From: Diploscapter coronatus
Taxonomy: Eukaryota; Nematoda; Chromadorea; Rhabditida; Rhabditidae
Direction: 5' to 3'
Assembly: GCA_964036155.1 (NCBI GenBank)
Contig: OZ038423.1
Span: 44,283,249-44,347,248 of the forward strand
Length of the DNA: 64,000 bases
The notes beneath the pieces are model-generated. The model saw nothing but the letters and a program-made list of their open reading frames with translations, did not search any database and was not told the origin of the DNA. This document shows positions 51,654 through 63,780 of the stretch, piece by piece (position 1 is the first letter of the stretch; the number at the start of each line of letters is the position of its first letter). A program made the translations under genes and the position numbers.

Positions 51654-53976
51654 TCATTGAGCGATATTCATGGCTTGGAATAGTTTCTCCTTGATGATTG
51701 CGAGGTTCTCTTCCGTGATACCTTCCACGCTGATTAAGTCTTTAACGACCAGACTAAAGTAGAAAAAAAGTTTTCGAATTTGATAAAATCGATACCTTTT
51801 GAGCTCAAGACAGACGTCATCCGTGTGAGCTCTTAGGGCGATCAACAACCAAGCTGCGGCCGCAGCAAAGGCGCGAATCGCACTACAGATACGCCACATC
51901 AACATCATCCGATACGTCACGTTCGGGGATTTCTGAAATCTTTAAAGATTCTAAGTAGAAATCAAATTAAGCTTACAATAATCGGCGACAACTCCTCATC
52001 GAACGAAATACAGACGGTCGTGGCGATCAGACCAATGGACCATAAGATGACCCCGATCAAACCAGCATCTGAGAAGATCTTCCGGAAGCCTTCAAGGGTG
52101 AAGCGTTGGGGCGATAATCTGGAATTGTAAGAAGATTTTCACTTTTCTGAAAACATTCGAACCTATCAAGCCCGCTAACGAATCCAACCGTAAAACACGC
52201 GAGAAATACCGCGTGCACCGGCAAACTCATGTAGCGATACCCGTGCACCAGTAGATCTTCGTTCGCGAAGTTGAACGCGAAGATCGCTTCTGCGGCGGTT
52301 AGACCGGAGAGGAATCCTGAAATCGTCAAATTCCATTGAACCAGATTGAAATATTTTGGAAATTTCAAAATAAAACTGTTGTCTCTCGAGCCTTTAGTAT
52401 AGCTTCAAAATAATTTCATACATGTAACCTACTAACCCTGCATGATCATGCTGACGTTGTGGTAGCTCCTCTGAACAGCATACGCCGCTGCCAAATCCCT
52501 GTATCTGGCTGGCACGACATCTCTGTTTTCCTGAAAATGCCTTAAACTTTTCCTTTCATTTTTCTAAACCTGATTCTCCTGAATCCTTGTTTTCTCCATC
52601 ATCTGTTGCATGGAGAACATACCCTTCTTCATCTCACGGAATTTGTCTAAAATTTAAAAATATATTCTAATTTTGACAGAATTTCATCCATAACTGGAAC
52701 TTATAAGAAAGAGGATCCGCAATAATATTTTTATTCAGAAAGTTGAAACAAAGAGTAGCAATGAAGATCTAGTTTTAGATCTGCCTAGGTTTGGAAGCTT
52801 CCTAAGATTTCAGAACTTATCAGAGGTACGCAACAATCAAATTTTTGATTTGCATTTTCGTTAAACGCAAAATATTCGATAATTTTGAGTTGTGCGTTAG
52901 CGTTTAACGCAGCGGTCTTTTAGAATTTGTGTGCATTTCAGAAAATTACCCCAAAAAGTGCGTTTGCGTTAGAGCTATTTAATAGCGCGTTATCTTTGTA
53001 GTACATACACCCCTGGAACTTACCCTTCCTTTCGACGTAGACTAATTCCTCTTCCGTAGTCTGCTGCTTGATGATCGTATTGTAGTCACGTAATAACTCG
53101 ATCGGCTCGACCTGATGAGGCTTGACTTCCTTCTTACGTAAATGGAGCCTCTGAATTTCAGCATTTTCTGCATTCAAAGATAATTTTTTAATACCGGCTT
53201 TTTAAAATGAGGCATTTTCGGAATCTTGGGGAGAGCCTTCAATAATGATTTTCTTCGTAAATTCGTCGAAGGAGTTTCAGATTTGGTTTCTTGGGCTTGA
53301 GGTCCTTCGCCTTCTTTGATTTCCTTTTGTTCTGGAACAACTTCATCTTTTGGATCTTGTTGTTGGGTTAGCTGAAATTAGCTGAATTTGAAGGGTCAAG
53401 ATGAAAAATCAGAACAAAAAACTTTATCACAATTCAAGAATCACCTCTTGGATCTCGTTGTCGATATCTTCATCATCTGAAGTATCGTTGACGTCGGGAA
53501 GTTGGTCTTCGGAATCCAGCGTGCTGTGAACTTGATGCCCTTGGATGATTCGCGATCTAAACAGTAATCTTCAGTTTGAATGAGGACTCTGAATTCCACG
53601 TCGACGCAGCACTGAAATCTGCTTCTTCCGGAGTTCCATCACTACGGATTTCATCTGTTTCTTTGGTCTCATTGACTTCTGGCTCCTCTTTTTTCTGGTC
53701 AGATTCAGGTTCCTCTTCTTTCTGAAATCTTATACTATAGGAAAGCTAATAATTTCTGGATTACTGTAGTTTCAGGATGTTCTAAATCTGAATTTTCTGG
53801 ATTGGGTTGAGATTCGGGTTCAGGTTTCTCCTCGGGATCATTCGCTGAAATTTCTTATCATTGGAAAAATCTTGAAAAATCTCCAAACCGATTTCAGTAA
53901 CTGCAGCGGCCTCTTCCTTGTAAGAGCTTTTGCCTCGCAGATTACTCAAGATATTCAGGGCTTTGGAAAATGGCAT
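51654..53976 (-). CDS. jbts-14: TMEM237 (JBTS-14) family ciliary transition-zone membrane protein
   Basis: Twelve exons join in frame: 53889-53976, 53765-53844, 53606-53721, 53445-53556, 53195-53371, 53034-53150, 52570-52646, 52437-52530, 52163-52316, 51977-52118, 51796-51932 and 51654-51753. The N-terminal half is acidic and low-complexity (Glu/Asp/Gln-rich), followed by RLHLRKKEVKPHQVEPIELL. Four predicted membrane segments come after: GFLSGLTAAEAIFAF, YMSLPVHAVFLACFTVGFVS, AGLIGVILWSIGLIATTVCI and the MLMWRICSAIRAFAAAAAWL helix. The order and the LPVH...GLDR loop match TMEM237, which sits in the ciliary transition zone and is mutated in Joubert syndrome. Its promoter contains an X-box-like site, as expected of a cilium gene. 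The final tail (ITEENLAIIKEKLFQAMNIA) is helical. Confidence 0.72.
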
Positions 53977-54038
53977 TCTGAAAAAAATCGAGAAAATTGA
54001 AGAGATTCCTTGGCGAGAAATAAAGGATATTCGTTTTC

Positions 54039-54051
54039 GTTTCTTAGCAAC
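54039..54051 (-). promoter_or_regulatory. X-box-like RFX (DAF-19) site upstream of TMEM237
   Basis: On the TMEM237 strand the site reads GTTGCTAAGAAAC. It matches RYYNYY, one spacer base, then RRNRAC, a published form of the RFX X-box. Its centre is about 69 bp upstream of the TMEM237 ATG and about 130 bp from the Sec15 ATG. In C. elegans, ciliary genes carry such sites about 60-200 bp before the start. The one-base spacer is shorter than the usual two, so binding is likely but unproven. Confidence 0.6.
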
Positions 54052-54160
54052 GATATTTTTGTACGACTAAATGAACTCTCTTGCGACATTTCGCGATGTT
54101 GCGTACTTTTCATTGTTGATTGAAGTGAAGCCAGTTTATTTTTCTTTTATTTGAATTTTA

Positions 54161-54173
54161 TTTTTATTCTTAG
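54161..54173 (+). promoter_or_regulatory. Putative spliced-leader acceptor for the Sec15 mRNA
   Basis: TTTTTATTCTTAG ends four bases before the Sec15 ATG, and no upstream donor on the plus strand is apparent. This is the pattern of nematode trans-splicing, where a spliced leader replaces the outron. A cis-spliced 5' UTR intron is the alternative. Confidence 0.55.
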
Positions 54174-54177
54174 CTCG

Positions 54178-57100
54178 ATGGACACCACATCGACTCTGAG
54201 CGCCAAAGATACGGTAGGCGGGAGCAGTGATACCGCTTCAACCAGTTATCAACCCGGTATAAAACTTCGAATTTTTTGATTGGCAGGGTTTCTAAAATTT
54301 TATTTTTACATGTTTCAAGAGAATTCAAGAATATCTTTCCAATTACTATATTGATTTTTGTAACAGACTGAATGCAATATATATTATTTTAATTTTCAGC
54401 GATCGAGCTAACCTCCGAACAGGAGACGTTCATTTATGAGCTTGAGTCGACTGATTCCGGATCCATTGGGCTCGTTCTCAGGTTTTTGCAATTATTTTTG
54501 TTCTAGAGCATTTACTTTAAAAAATCTAGAGCACCCTTAAATTTTTCTGAACATTGTAATTTTTTATTTTTCAGAGCAATTTATGATTCGGGCGATGTGA
54601 ACAAATTCTCTCGGGCGTTGGAGCACCGAATCCATCTCTATGACAAGAATATCCAGAAGGTAGGTTATAATTTTAGAATTTACAAAATTTTAAAAATCTG
54701 AAAACAAAAATACATTTTCAGACTTGCGCAGCCCAGTATCAAGACTTCGTGGATTCCATGAAAGAGTTGATGCGGTTGAAGGAGCGATGCAAGGAAATCA
54801 AAGAAGAAGTCATTGAAATTGACGAGCAGGTATACGATAGAAAACAATGTCGCACTTCTGTAGAATATTTAGCTCTTGCAAAGTGCAGTATGCTTTATCT
54901 TTGAACATTTCCAACAGAAAATATTGAAATTTTAGGTCCAACATGCCAGTGCGAATGTCGCCCACAGAACCAAGGAGATTGTCAAGTACAGGTATTTTTT
55001 AGTTTTTTTTCTGGCGAAATTGAATGGAACATCGATATTTTGCGAATTTATCCTGATACGAGGTATTTTGAAGCATTTTCGGAATTTTTAATTTCAGAAA
55101 ACTGATGAAGAACGCGACGATAGCAATCGACCAAATCACGACGTGCCTACCGGTCCTGGAAAACTACGCAAAACTCCAGGAACTTATGGAGATGAAGAAG
55201 TGAGATTTCTTTCTAAACTGTTGCAAAAGTGCACACCTTGGGATAACTTTTGCTTTATCTTCAAATGTAGTATTTATGTTTGAAATGTTCCCCTTAATAT
55301 TTTGTGAAACTTATCTTTGAATTTCAGATACTACCAAGCCCTGAAAGTGCTTGAAGAACTCGAACACACCCACTTGGCCCTGGTGGAGAAGTACCGCTTC
55401 ACCCAGTTATTGGCCAAAAACATGGCTCCAGTCAGAAAGGAGATCAAGGATAAGGTCGGATTTTTTTTTTTTAATTCAATTATTTATTTTATTTCTTCAG
55501 GCCTACTCCGAATTCAAGGATTTCCTGGAGAACGTCAAAAAGGTCGCTGGGAGAGTGGGGAAACATGCTAGTAAAAATGTATGTGTTTTCAATGTTTTTT
55601 TTTGTTGAAAAATGTTTATAAAACCTCAACTAATATTTGTCATGGTTTTAATAGCAAAACGAGTTTAGCATCAAACTTGCAGACTGCGGAACAGCATTCA
55701 TTCGGCGTGAATGAAGCGGAGCGAGCCAAAAGAATCCAGGAAGAAGCGATGAAAAACGCGGCTGACATGGAAATCACTGTCAACGAAGACGGAAGCATCG
55801 TCAAGAAGGGCAACGCGAAAAGGAACAGACGGTCGATGACCCATGGATTTGATGTGGGGGTTTTTTATGATTCCCCAAAGAAAATAGTGCCGTTAAAATT
55901 TATGGGAAAGTATTTCGAGAATCTTGAAATATCATTGAAAAGGTGAAATGTATATCTTCTGGAGCAGGATAAAGAAGCAAGAGCACCTAGAAATTTCCAT
56001 ATAATTTTGTATGTTTCAGTTTTGAAACATATTTTTAAACATTCAAATTGGAAAGTTTCAGGAAGACGAGACGATGTCGGCGCAAGACATCATCGACTAC
56101 ACTCCCGTTCACAGATGTTGCCAGATATTCAATGTTCTAGGAGCTAAAGAGGAATTTGAACAGTACTACAGGTAAAATTAGCATATTTCACCTAAACCTA
56201 TTGATAGTCAAGTCGATAAGACACCCTATTTCAGACAGCAAAGAAGCGAGCAGTGTCAAATCGTCATCGAAAAATCATCGAAGGTTCGAAGTTTCTTCAA
56301 GTCAAGACTTGCAAAAATTCAAAATTTCCAGATGATCCAACTGCGCCATTACATCGAGTATCTGGACGAGATAATTGGATTCTTTGTCGTCGAGGACGTC
56401 ATCATGCAGACCGAGCCAACATTAGTGACCGCCGCACATCGAGATCAACTCTGGGAAATGGCCCTGAAGAAGATTATCCATGTCATGGAAACCGGATTTG
56501 TGAGTTTTCTTGCAAAATTTCTAAACACACATCAGTTCCCTCCTTAATTTGTGTACTTCTTTGGAAAGTATATCATTTTCAGGGTAGTAACACCAGCATC
56601 GAAGACATGTTGAGGATGAAGAAGGTGGTTCTCCTTTTTGCTTTGACCATGAAGTCCTACGGATACAGCGTCGGACCGCTCTACACGCTTCTGCAGACTT
56701 TCAGGTTGGAATGGTTTATTTCGTAAAACTTCCATCAGACCTATCAAATATTACTTTTTCTTAGATTTGTATCTAAAAATCTAAAAAGTATTTTCATCAT
56801 AAAATTTAGAGGCGAAATATGAAATCGATTTTTCAGAGACGGCTACAATGAAATTCTGATGAGCGAATATTGCGCTCAATTCGAGGACGACTTGGCGAAA
56901 GACAATTACACGCCAATCACCGTGGAGAATGAGGAGCAATTTAGGGCTGTACTCAAACAATTCCCATTCTATAGCAGAAGTATGGAAACGGTAGGGTTTC
57001 CTTCAAAAATTTAAAAATAAGTTTCAAAAATCCTGAGGATAGACATGGCTTATCTTTGATAATATATCTGTTTTAATGGGGTTAGAAACATAGATTACAG

Positions 57101-59676
57101 AATATTTCTGCGATTAGATATGATTCATTTAGGATAATTCTACGTTTTTCAAAGGTCTTTTTATAATATGTTACAAGAAACTTTATAAGTTAGTTTGAAA
57201 TTTCACTTTTAGTATCTCTCGAGATTTTTTTACACAAATAATTAAATTTTCCAGAAGCCCTACCCCCGTACTTTCCCGTTCTCCCGATTCGTCATTTCCG
57301 TGTATCAGCAGTCGAAGAACTACCTGTCCGGATGCTTGAAATTCATGGAGCACCTACAGTTGACCCATTCAGAAATCGACGACACGGTTAGGAAGTAAGG
57401 GATTTGTTTATTTTTGAAGCATCGTTTTTATTTCATTCTTTAATTCTGAAATTTGTATAAATTGGCTACCATAGACATAACTTGAAGATTGGTTGACATT
57501 TGTTTGAGAGACTTATGAAAATTGATGTTGAAATAGGCTTCGAGATTTTTGGCATCAAATTATCTTTTCAGAAAGGCGTTTGCTATTGCAGTTTACAATC
57601 AAATTTGTCTATTTTTATTGGAAGAAAATTTTCAGATACGCCAACGTGCTGCTTGAGAGATGGTCGGGCAGTTTGAAGGAGTTCGCTAAGCGGAAACGAT
57701 CTCTTGTTCAGGTAAACATAAAGATAATATTTATTCGAATTTTTATAGTAAAAATGGCTGAAATAGTGAAAAATACGATAAAGGTTTTATCATTTATGTT
57801 TATTTTACCTCTTAGTTAGTATCTTTCAAAAATTTTGTAGGTTGAAATTCGGAATAAAATGTTATTTATTTCAATTTTCAATTTTCAACCTTTTTTAAAT
57901 TTCAGCTCGTTCAAATTACTGTGAACATCGGATATCTGGAGAAATCATGTGAGTCCCTCGGATCATTCATCACGAAGCTGACCTCGAATGGGGAAGCCAG
58001 AATGGTCCACACGTCCCATCAGGTCGTTCTGTCGGAGAGGGTCTTTAGGGACGCGAGGAGTGAGGTGGGGATGTTTTATTTTAAATTTGAAATATTCGAA
58101 GATAATATAACATAAAACAAAATTATGTCCAAGAATTTAAACTTGAACTATGGAAAAATTGAAAAACATTTTTGAATTGTTATTTTTTACCTTTAGTATA
58201 ACGATAAGAAAAGCTTATATTAATTTAGAAAATTTCTAAATGGCATCGATGGAGCTTTGAAAGATTTAATTCTTATTTTACGAGTAACAAGCTTTATTAT
58301 CAAAGATGTGAACCTTGAAACGATATGCCGAAGTTTTGAAATGCATTTTAATAATGTTCTTCACCACGATCCAATTCTGCGAATATTTTGAAAAATGTTA
58401 GAAACACAATCCAATAGTGTATTCTATTTACCATAAAGAAGAGGTTTAATTTAAATTTGAAGAACTTTTGACACTTATTCCAAAACTTCAGGTCGAGCAG
58501 CAAATTGACGAGTGCGTGAAGAACAAGGTAAACGAGTTCGTGGATTTGGCGCAGTACGATTGGGAGCTTCCGGCCGCTTCGGGAACGGCCTCTGACTACA
58601 TCACCGACGTCATCAGATTCCTCGAAACAACATTCAGATCATTCAGCCACCTACCACCGGCTTTGGCTAGACACGTTTGTATGCAGGTAATTTCAAATTA
58701 GAAATCTTTATGAAATTTGCTTGAAAACCACTTTTTTCAACACAGTTAAAGTTTTAATTTTAAAAGTAGGTTTCAAAACATTCATAATTGTGAATGATTT
58801 CTAGTACAAATGATAAGAACTCGATGTTACTACGTTTATCTACAAGTGAAACTTTTCCTCAATATTAACTTCATTGTGAGAGAGGTATATCTTTCCCAGA
58901 CCTGCAAGCACATTGCTGAGCGCTTGATGTGGATGTTGATGTCTCCCGAAGTCAAGGCTATCTCAAATGGAGCCCTGGATCAATTCAACCTGGACATCAT
59001 TCAATGCGAGGTCTTCTCTGCCAAGGATCTGGTTGAAGGACTCGACAAAGATACGCTATCTATGGCCTTCGCGGAATTGCGGTATATTTCCGATTTTTTT
59101 CCCTTAAGTATGCGATATTTTTTAGCTATTTAATAATAATAATTTTAAAAAGTGAAATTTCGTCGAGATTTGCGATTTCCTATCTGTGCACTTTCCTTGT
59201 AAAATAAATGATCTATTTTTCAGCCAACTTCTGGACTTGATTATGGGCTCAGACTGGACGACATATTTCGCCGAGTTTGGCAAGGAAAATGGAACTTACG
59301 TTCGAGTCAAACCCACCACTGCTATCGCTGTTATGGAAAAGTACGATTTTTGAGATTGTTGAATTTTTCCTTGAAGTATCGATTTTTTTTACATTTCCGA
59401 AAACATTTAATAACTTTTGAAGATAAAACATATTATCTGGAAAATTGTTAGTGCTCTCTTACGTCATGGCTTCCAATGATAGAAGGTTAAAACTATACAA
59501 AATTTAAGAAACGATAAATAGGGTTTATGCTTCAAAATTCTTAGAAAAGTTCGATATTTTTCAGAATGATCGAATACGAAAAGAAATCGACCGGGTTCTT
59601 CAATCCTCGCCAAGGAGATAGAAAGAAATTGTTGGACACAATTTTGAGACAACTCAGGACGCTCGCTGCCAAATAA
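54178..59676 (+). CDS. sec-15: Exocyst complex subunit Sec15 (EXOC6)
   Basis: Twenty-one exons chain in frame from the ATG at 54178 to TAA 59674: 54178-54256, 54400-54481, 54575-54659, 54722-54829, 54936-54991, 55098-55199, 55328-55454, 55501-55578, 55683-55853, 56062-56171, 56235-56283, 56332-56499, 56583-56704, 56837-56990, 57255-57394, 57636-57711, 57906-58064, 58492-58686, 58900-59081, 59224-59340 and 59565-59676. Diagnostic blocks are YYQALKVLEELEHTHL, IIGFFVVEDVIMQTEPTLV, AQYDWELP and ALDQFNLDIIQCEVFSA, which closely follow human EXOC6. Sec15 links Rab GTPases (Sec4/Rab11) to the exocyst and tethers secretory vesicles at the plasma membrane. The whole family length is present. It is divergent with TMEM237, sharing an upstream region of about 200 bp. 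Confidence 0.96.
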
Positions 59677-60031
59677 ATGAATCTTTTATTTTTAGTTTCA
59701 AATTTTGACTTATTTTCTAAATTTTATTATTTTATGAACTCTTTCAAGTAGCTTTTTATCTGTGTGATGCAATTATTATCCGGCTACTTCATAATTTAAA
59801 AAAAAATTATATATAATTTTATTGAAATTTATAATTTTTCCAAGTTTTATCGAGCTTCAAATTATTATGATTTTATCGCGAACGTAAGTAAAACGAATAA
59901 ATTAAAATTTTTATTATTTAACTTGAAATTTTTTGAAACTTGTGTGTTCTGAGCACATGGATATTTACTCTATTCTAAGTGATGCAAATTCTAGTGACGT
60001 TTTCCCCATGATGCAAAAGGGCAAATCCTGT

Positions 60032-60159
60032 TTTATTTCAAGCACTTTCTCTTTTGATATATTGAGCTATTGCATCATCGCCAAATCCCTTATTTATTTC
60101 AAGCACTTTCTCTTTTGATATATTGAGCTATTGCATCATCGCCAAATCCCTTATTTATC
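60032..60159 (+). repeat. Perfect tandem duplication, 61-bp unit
   Basis: The unit starting TTTCAAGCACTTTCTCTTTT and ending CCAAATCCCTTATTTA occurs twice in a row without visible differences. It is therefore recent, or an assembly artefact. It is non-coding and lies downstream of Sec15. Confidence 0.93.
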
Positions 60160-60789
60160 CCTTTCTCATTTCTAAAAACTGAACTACTCCAAGACTAATA
60201 ATCTTTTGATCTCAAGAGTCTTTCGCTTTTACCTATTTTCTGTCGATTAATTTTTGATCTCGGAATATAATTGCGTGTCTCGTTTTAAACGAAAACATCT
60301 TTCTGAAATAATTTACTTTTCAATTTGAAATTTAAAAATATTATTTTTATCCTAATCTTCTGAGATTTCATATATCCCAAGCACTTTTCAATGATTTGTT
60401 TTTAATTTTTTGCAACAAAGTATTTATTTCTTTTAGAATTTTTGTTTTTTTCAAAAATCTATTTATCTGTTCCTACTTTAATCCCTCCGGATTTCAAATA
60501 TCCTTTCATTTCTCGATTTACTTGAGCCCAGTTGTTCCTTATTTCCTCTTCCTCCCTTTCCCTTCCCTATTTTCCCAGGCTTATCGATTGTTGTTTTCGA
60601 CTTCATTCTTCACTCCCGCTTGATGACCTCTTCTCTCTTTTCTCATTCGTTCTGCAATCTTATCAATTGAGACTCGTGTTATTCTTCAAAACCTGATATT
60701 TTAAGCCAGAATTTTTTTTCGCTTTTTTATTTAAACTTTTATTTTATTTAATATTGAAGATGTAGATTTATTTTTATATCTGCCCTAAT

Positions 60790-60803
60790 TTTACAATTTC
60801 CAG
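60790..60803 (+). promoter_or_regulatory. Putative spliced-leader acceptor for the PFK mRNA
   Basis: TTTACAATTTCCAG ends three bases before the ATG of the PFK gene. No clear donor lies upstream, so trans-splicing is the simplest reading. A spliced 5' UTR exon cannot be excluded. Confidence 0.55.
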
Positions 60804-60806
60804 AAA

Positions 60807-63780
60807 ATGGAAGCCCCGCCCACTCTCGATGAAGAGCACGACCATGAACACCCCGGACCGCTGCCCGAAATCAAAAAGGAAAGAGAGCCGATCAAGTAAA
60901 AAAATTTCAAAATTTATTTGTCCAGAAATGATGAACAGATCTTTGTGTGTTCTAACTCATACAAAACGATCATTATTAGCGATTAGCTTATCAGTTTGAA
61001 CATTAAGTGGCAAGTTATCAAAAATATTCCTTTTTTATTCCAGAAGACTGGATTCGATCGTCCCGGCCCCAGGAAAGGAGGGAGAGGACATCCGTTTCAA
61101 TCTCTACAAAGGCCGAGGAGTCGCTGTGTTCACTTCGGGTGGCGACTCTCAAGGTAAACAGCATAAATTATGTAGATTTTTGATAATCTGAAGTGAAGCC
61201 AGGATTTATTGAATACCGTGCATTCGATTTTGCAACAAAAAAGGATGACGAGATTTCACTCAATTTTAAGTGGCCAAACCGCCGTCTCTATTGAAAATCA
61301 TGATCTTTCATTTTGATAAGTAACTTTCTGAAGCTTACATGAAGAAAATGCGATTCTTTCTAACATAAATTTATGGATAGAATTTGATCATCAATGTCTT
61401 TGAATCTCATATGATAAGAATAAATTTGAAACTTACTTTTAACACTCAGTCATGTTCATTAACGGCGCGAACCACGCCTTCTTTACTCCCAAAATATGTG
61501 TATCGCGAAGAAAACGTTCCAGACGACATGGCATCCTTCTCCCTTTCCCTCTCCTGAAAAAAACAAATCTCTCGTCCGTATTGAAGCATAGGGGCAGGGT
61601 ATTGAAAATGAAGGCTAAAAGGAGTCTAACATTGAAGTACGGTAATAGGCGTCTGACACGCCCACCGAAATCTGCAAGTGTCGCATGCAAAGAGCCTTCG
61701 TTAATCAACATGACTGAGTGATTTTTATCTTTGAGGTATGAACAGCGCAGTCCGCTCTGTGGTTCGTATGGGTATTTATCTGGGTTGCCGGGTGTATTTC
61801 ATCAATGAGGGATATCAGGGAATGGTGGATGGCGGCGACAACATCGTTGAAGCCACCTGGAACTCGGTTTCGGATATTATTCAGAAGGTTCGGACAACAT
61901 TTTATAATACTTTTATCAAGAAAATTAGATACGCAAAGTGGTTGTTCAAAGTTTCTTTAAATTCTATAACTTCGAAAAAGATATCGAATTATTTCCGATC
62001 TTTCAAGAAGTTTCTGATTTCAGGGAGGTACCATCATCGGTTCTGCTCGATGCAAAGAATTTCGAGAGCGTGAAGGACGGAAGAAGGCTGCACTCAATTT
62101 GGTAATTTCAATTTTTACATAAGTAAATTACGTATCGTACGACCATCATTCTTATAGAAATATTATTTGACGATTTTTCTTGCAATATTTTCTCTAAAAA
62201 GTTAATTTTAGGTAGAACGCGGAATTACGAACCTGGTGTGCATTGGTGGCGATGGTTCGCTGACTGGTGCGAACGAGTTTCGCAAAAACTGGTCTGATTT
62301 CATCCGGGAACTCGTCGGGGAGGGAAAGGTAGATTTACACTACTCTAAAATACCGGATCATGATTTCTAGAACTATTGTATTTTTATTACGAGAACCAAC
62401 ATTGATCAATGCAATATATCGAGAGATTTATAGGGAAATGTGGGAATTTTGAAAACCTATAAAATTTTCAGATCACTCAAGAAGTCGCTGACAGATATCC
62501 TAATATTCAAATTGTGGGACTCGTTGGATCGATTGACAACGATTTTTGTGGTGAGTGAATTTAAACTCATAACTCTTGAAATGATCTATGACTGATTTTA
62601 AATACTTTCTTCTATTCCAAGAGAAAGACTGAATCTCAAATTATTAATGGGAGTTAATTTTGTTTTTCTTTTACGTTAAAATTTGCCTTATTTATTTTCA
62701 GGAACTGACATGACAATCGGTACGGACTCGGCCTTGCAGAGAATCATCGAGTGCATAGACGCTGTGGTCGCCACCGCGCAAAGTCATCAGAGGGCCTTCG
62801 TTATCGAGGTATTTTAACACTATCTTTAAAATGTCTTTACTGTTTGAAATAGAATAAAACTCCTATTAATTTGCGAAGTTTACAGTTATTTTACAAGAAA
62901 ACTGCGGTATTTTAAAACCATTAAATTCTTGTTTCGAAAATTTCTAGAATTTGGGATAGACTAATCGATTTGTCCAGAACAATGATAGGATCGATGATAT
63001 TGAAAGATAAACTTTAAAAAAATTATTTTTACCAGTAAAAATCAGGTGATGGGTCGTCACTGCGGTTACCTCGCTCTGGTTGCAGCCTTAGCTGCAGAGG
63101 CCGATTTCTGCTTTATCCCCGAGTGGCCCGTCCCCGAGAACTGGGAGGAGATACTCTGTCAGAAATTGCAGGTAAAATTTAAAAATTCAGTTGCTCAAAT
63201 TGCAATATGTGTCAGTGCCACTCGATCGTGTCCATTAATAAAGATCTTTTGCATACCAACTTTCGCAAAATTCGGTGAGCGCGTCAAACGCCTATTATCG
63301 TACCTCAATGTTAGGCGTCTTTTAGTTGCCATTATTCGATTCCCATCTTTTTTCATGCGATAAAAATGTATTATTTGCCCCTATGCTTCGACACTGGCGA
63401 GAGGGATTTCCCTCCTTCAAGAAAAGAAACCAGACAAAAGCTAGAGAGATGCCGCACCGTCTGGAATATATATCCTTGCGGGGCACATACTTTGGGAATA
63501 AAGAAGGCCTGGCTTACCTTAGCTAATGAACATGATCGTGTGAGTGCCAAAACAAATTTCGTCTTTAAACTGTTAGTTTCCAAACTTTTGAGACATATTT
63601 TCAAGAAATATATTTTGAGCTACAGTAATCCGAGTATACTAATTTCAGCAAATGCGCCAAGAGGGTCAAAGACTGAACATAATCATCGTCGCTGAGGGTG
63701 CGATTGATCGAAACGGTCAAGCAATTTCCGCGGAGCAAGTTAAAGACGTTGTCAACAAGAAGCTGAGCTATGATACTCGA
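60807..63780 (+). CDS. ATP-dependent 6-phosphofructokinase, 3' end beyond the window
   Basis: Exons 60807-60895, 61044-61153, 61736-61887, 62024-62101, 62212-62328, 62472-62550, 62702-62808, 63046-63171 and 63649-63780 join in frame. The N-terminal half of the animal PFK is clear: [13 protein letters not shown] then [12 protein letters not shown] for nucleotide binding, [12 protein letters not shown], the catalytic [40 protein letters not shown], and [15 protein letters not shown]. It phosphorylates fructose 6-phosphate, the committed step of glycolysis in the cytosol. A short acidic N-terminal extension ([18 protein letters not shown]) precedes the core. The last exon ends at a donor after SYDTR, so the rest lies outside. 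Two related repeats sit in its introns, in opposite orientations. Confidence 0.96.
61443..61720 (-). mobile_element. TIR element in PFK intron, copy A (278 bp)
   Basis: CACTCAGTCATGTTCATTAA at the left end is matched at the right end, in reverse complement, by CACTCAGTCATGTTGATTAA, 19 of 20 bases. The interior resembles, in reverse orientation, the repeat at 63219-63546. The flanking 8 bp agree at 6 positions, so no clear target duplication is seen. It ends 15 bp before the acceptor of the exon at 61736. Confidence 0.85.
63219..63546 (+). mobile_element. TIR element in PFK intron, copy B (328 bp)
   Basis: Ends share CACTC followed by GATCGTGTCCATTA at the left and CACTCACACGATCATGTTCATTA (reverse complement) at the right, with a small gap. 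The interior matches copy A in inverted orientation, for example GTCAAACGCCTATTATCGTA against GTCAGACGCCTATTACCGTA on the other strand, then GCCCCTATGCTTC. It lies in the intron between exons 63046-63171 and 63649-63780. Confidence 0.82.

Larger units (their letters stand above)
59677..60806. other. Intergenic spacer between Sec15 and PFK
   Basis: AT-rich, pyrimidine-rich on the plus strand toward the PFK gene. It holds a 61-bp tandem duplication and the likely PFK promoter or outron. At 1.1 kb it is too long for a typical nematode operon spacer. Confidence 0.5.

Noticed and set aside
61439..61721. ORFs of about 90 codons on both strands in a PFK intron
   Set aside because: Both lie inside repeat copy A and merely reflect its internal sequence; the related copy B does not keep the frame.
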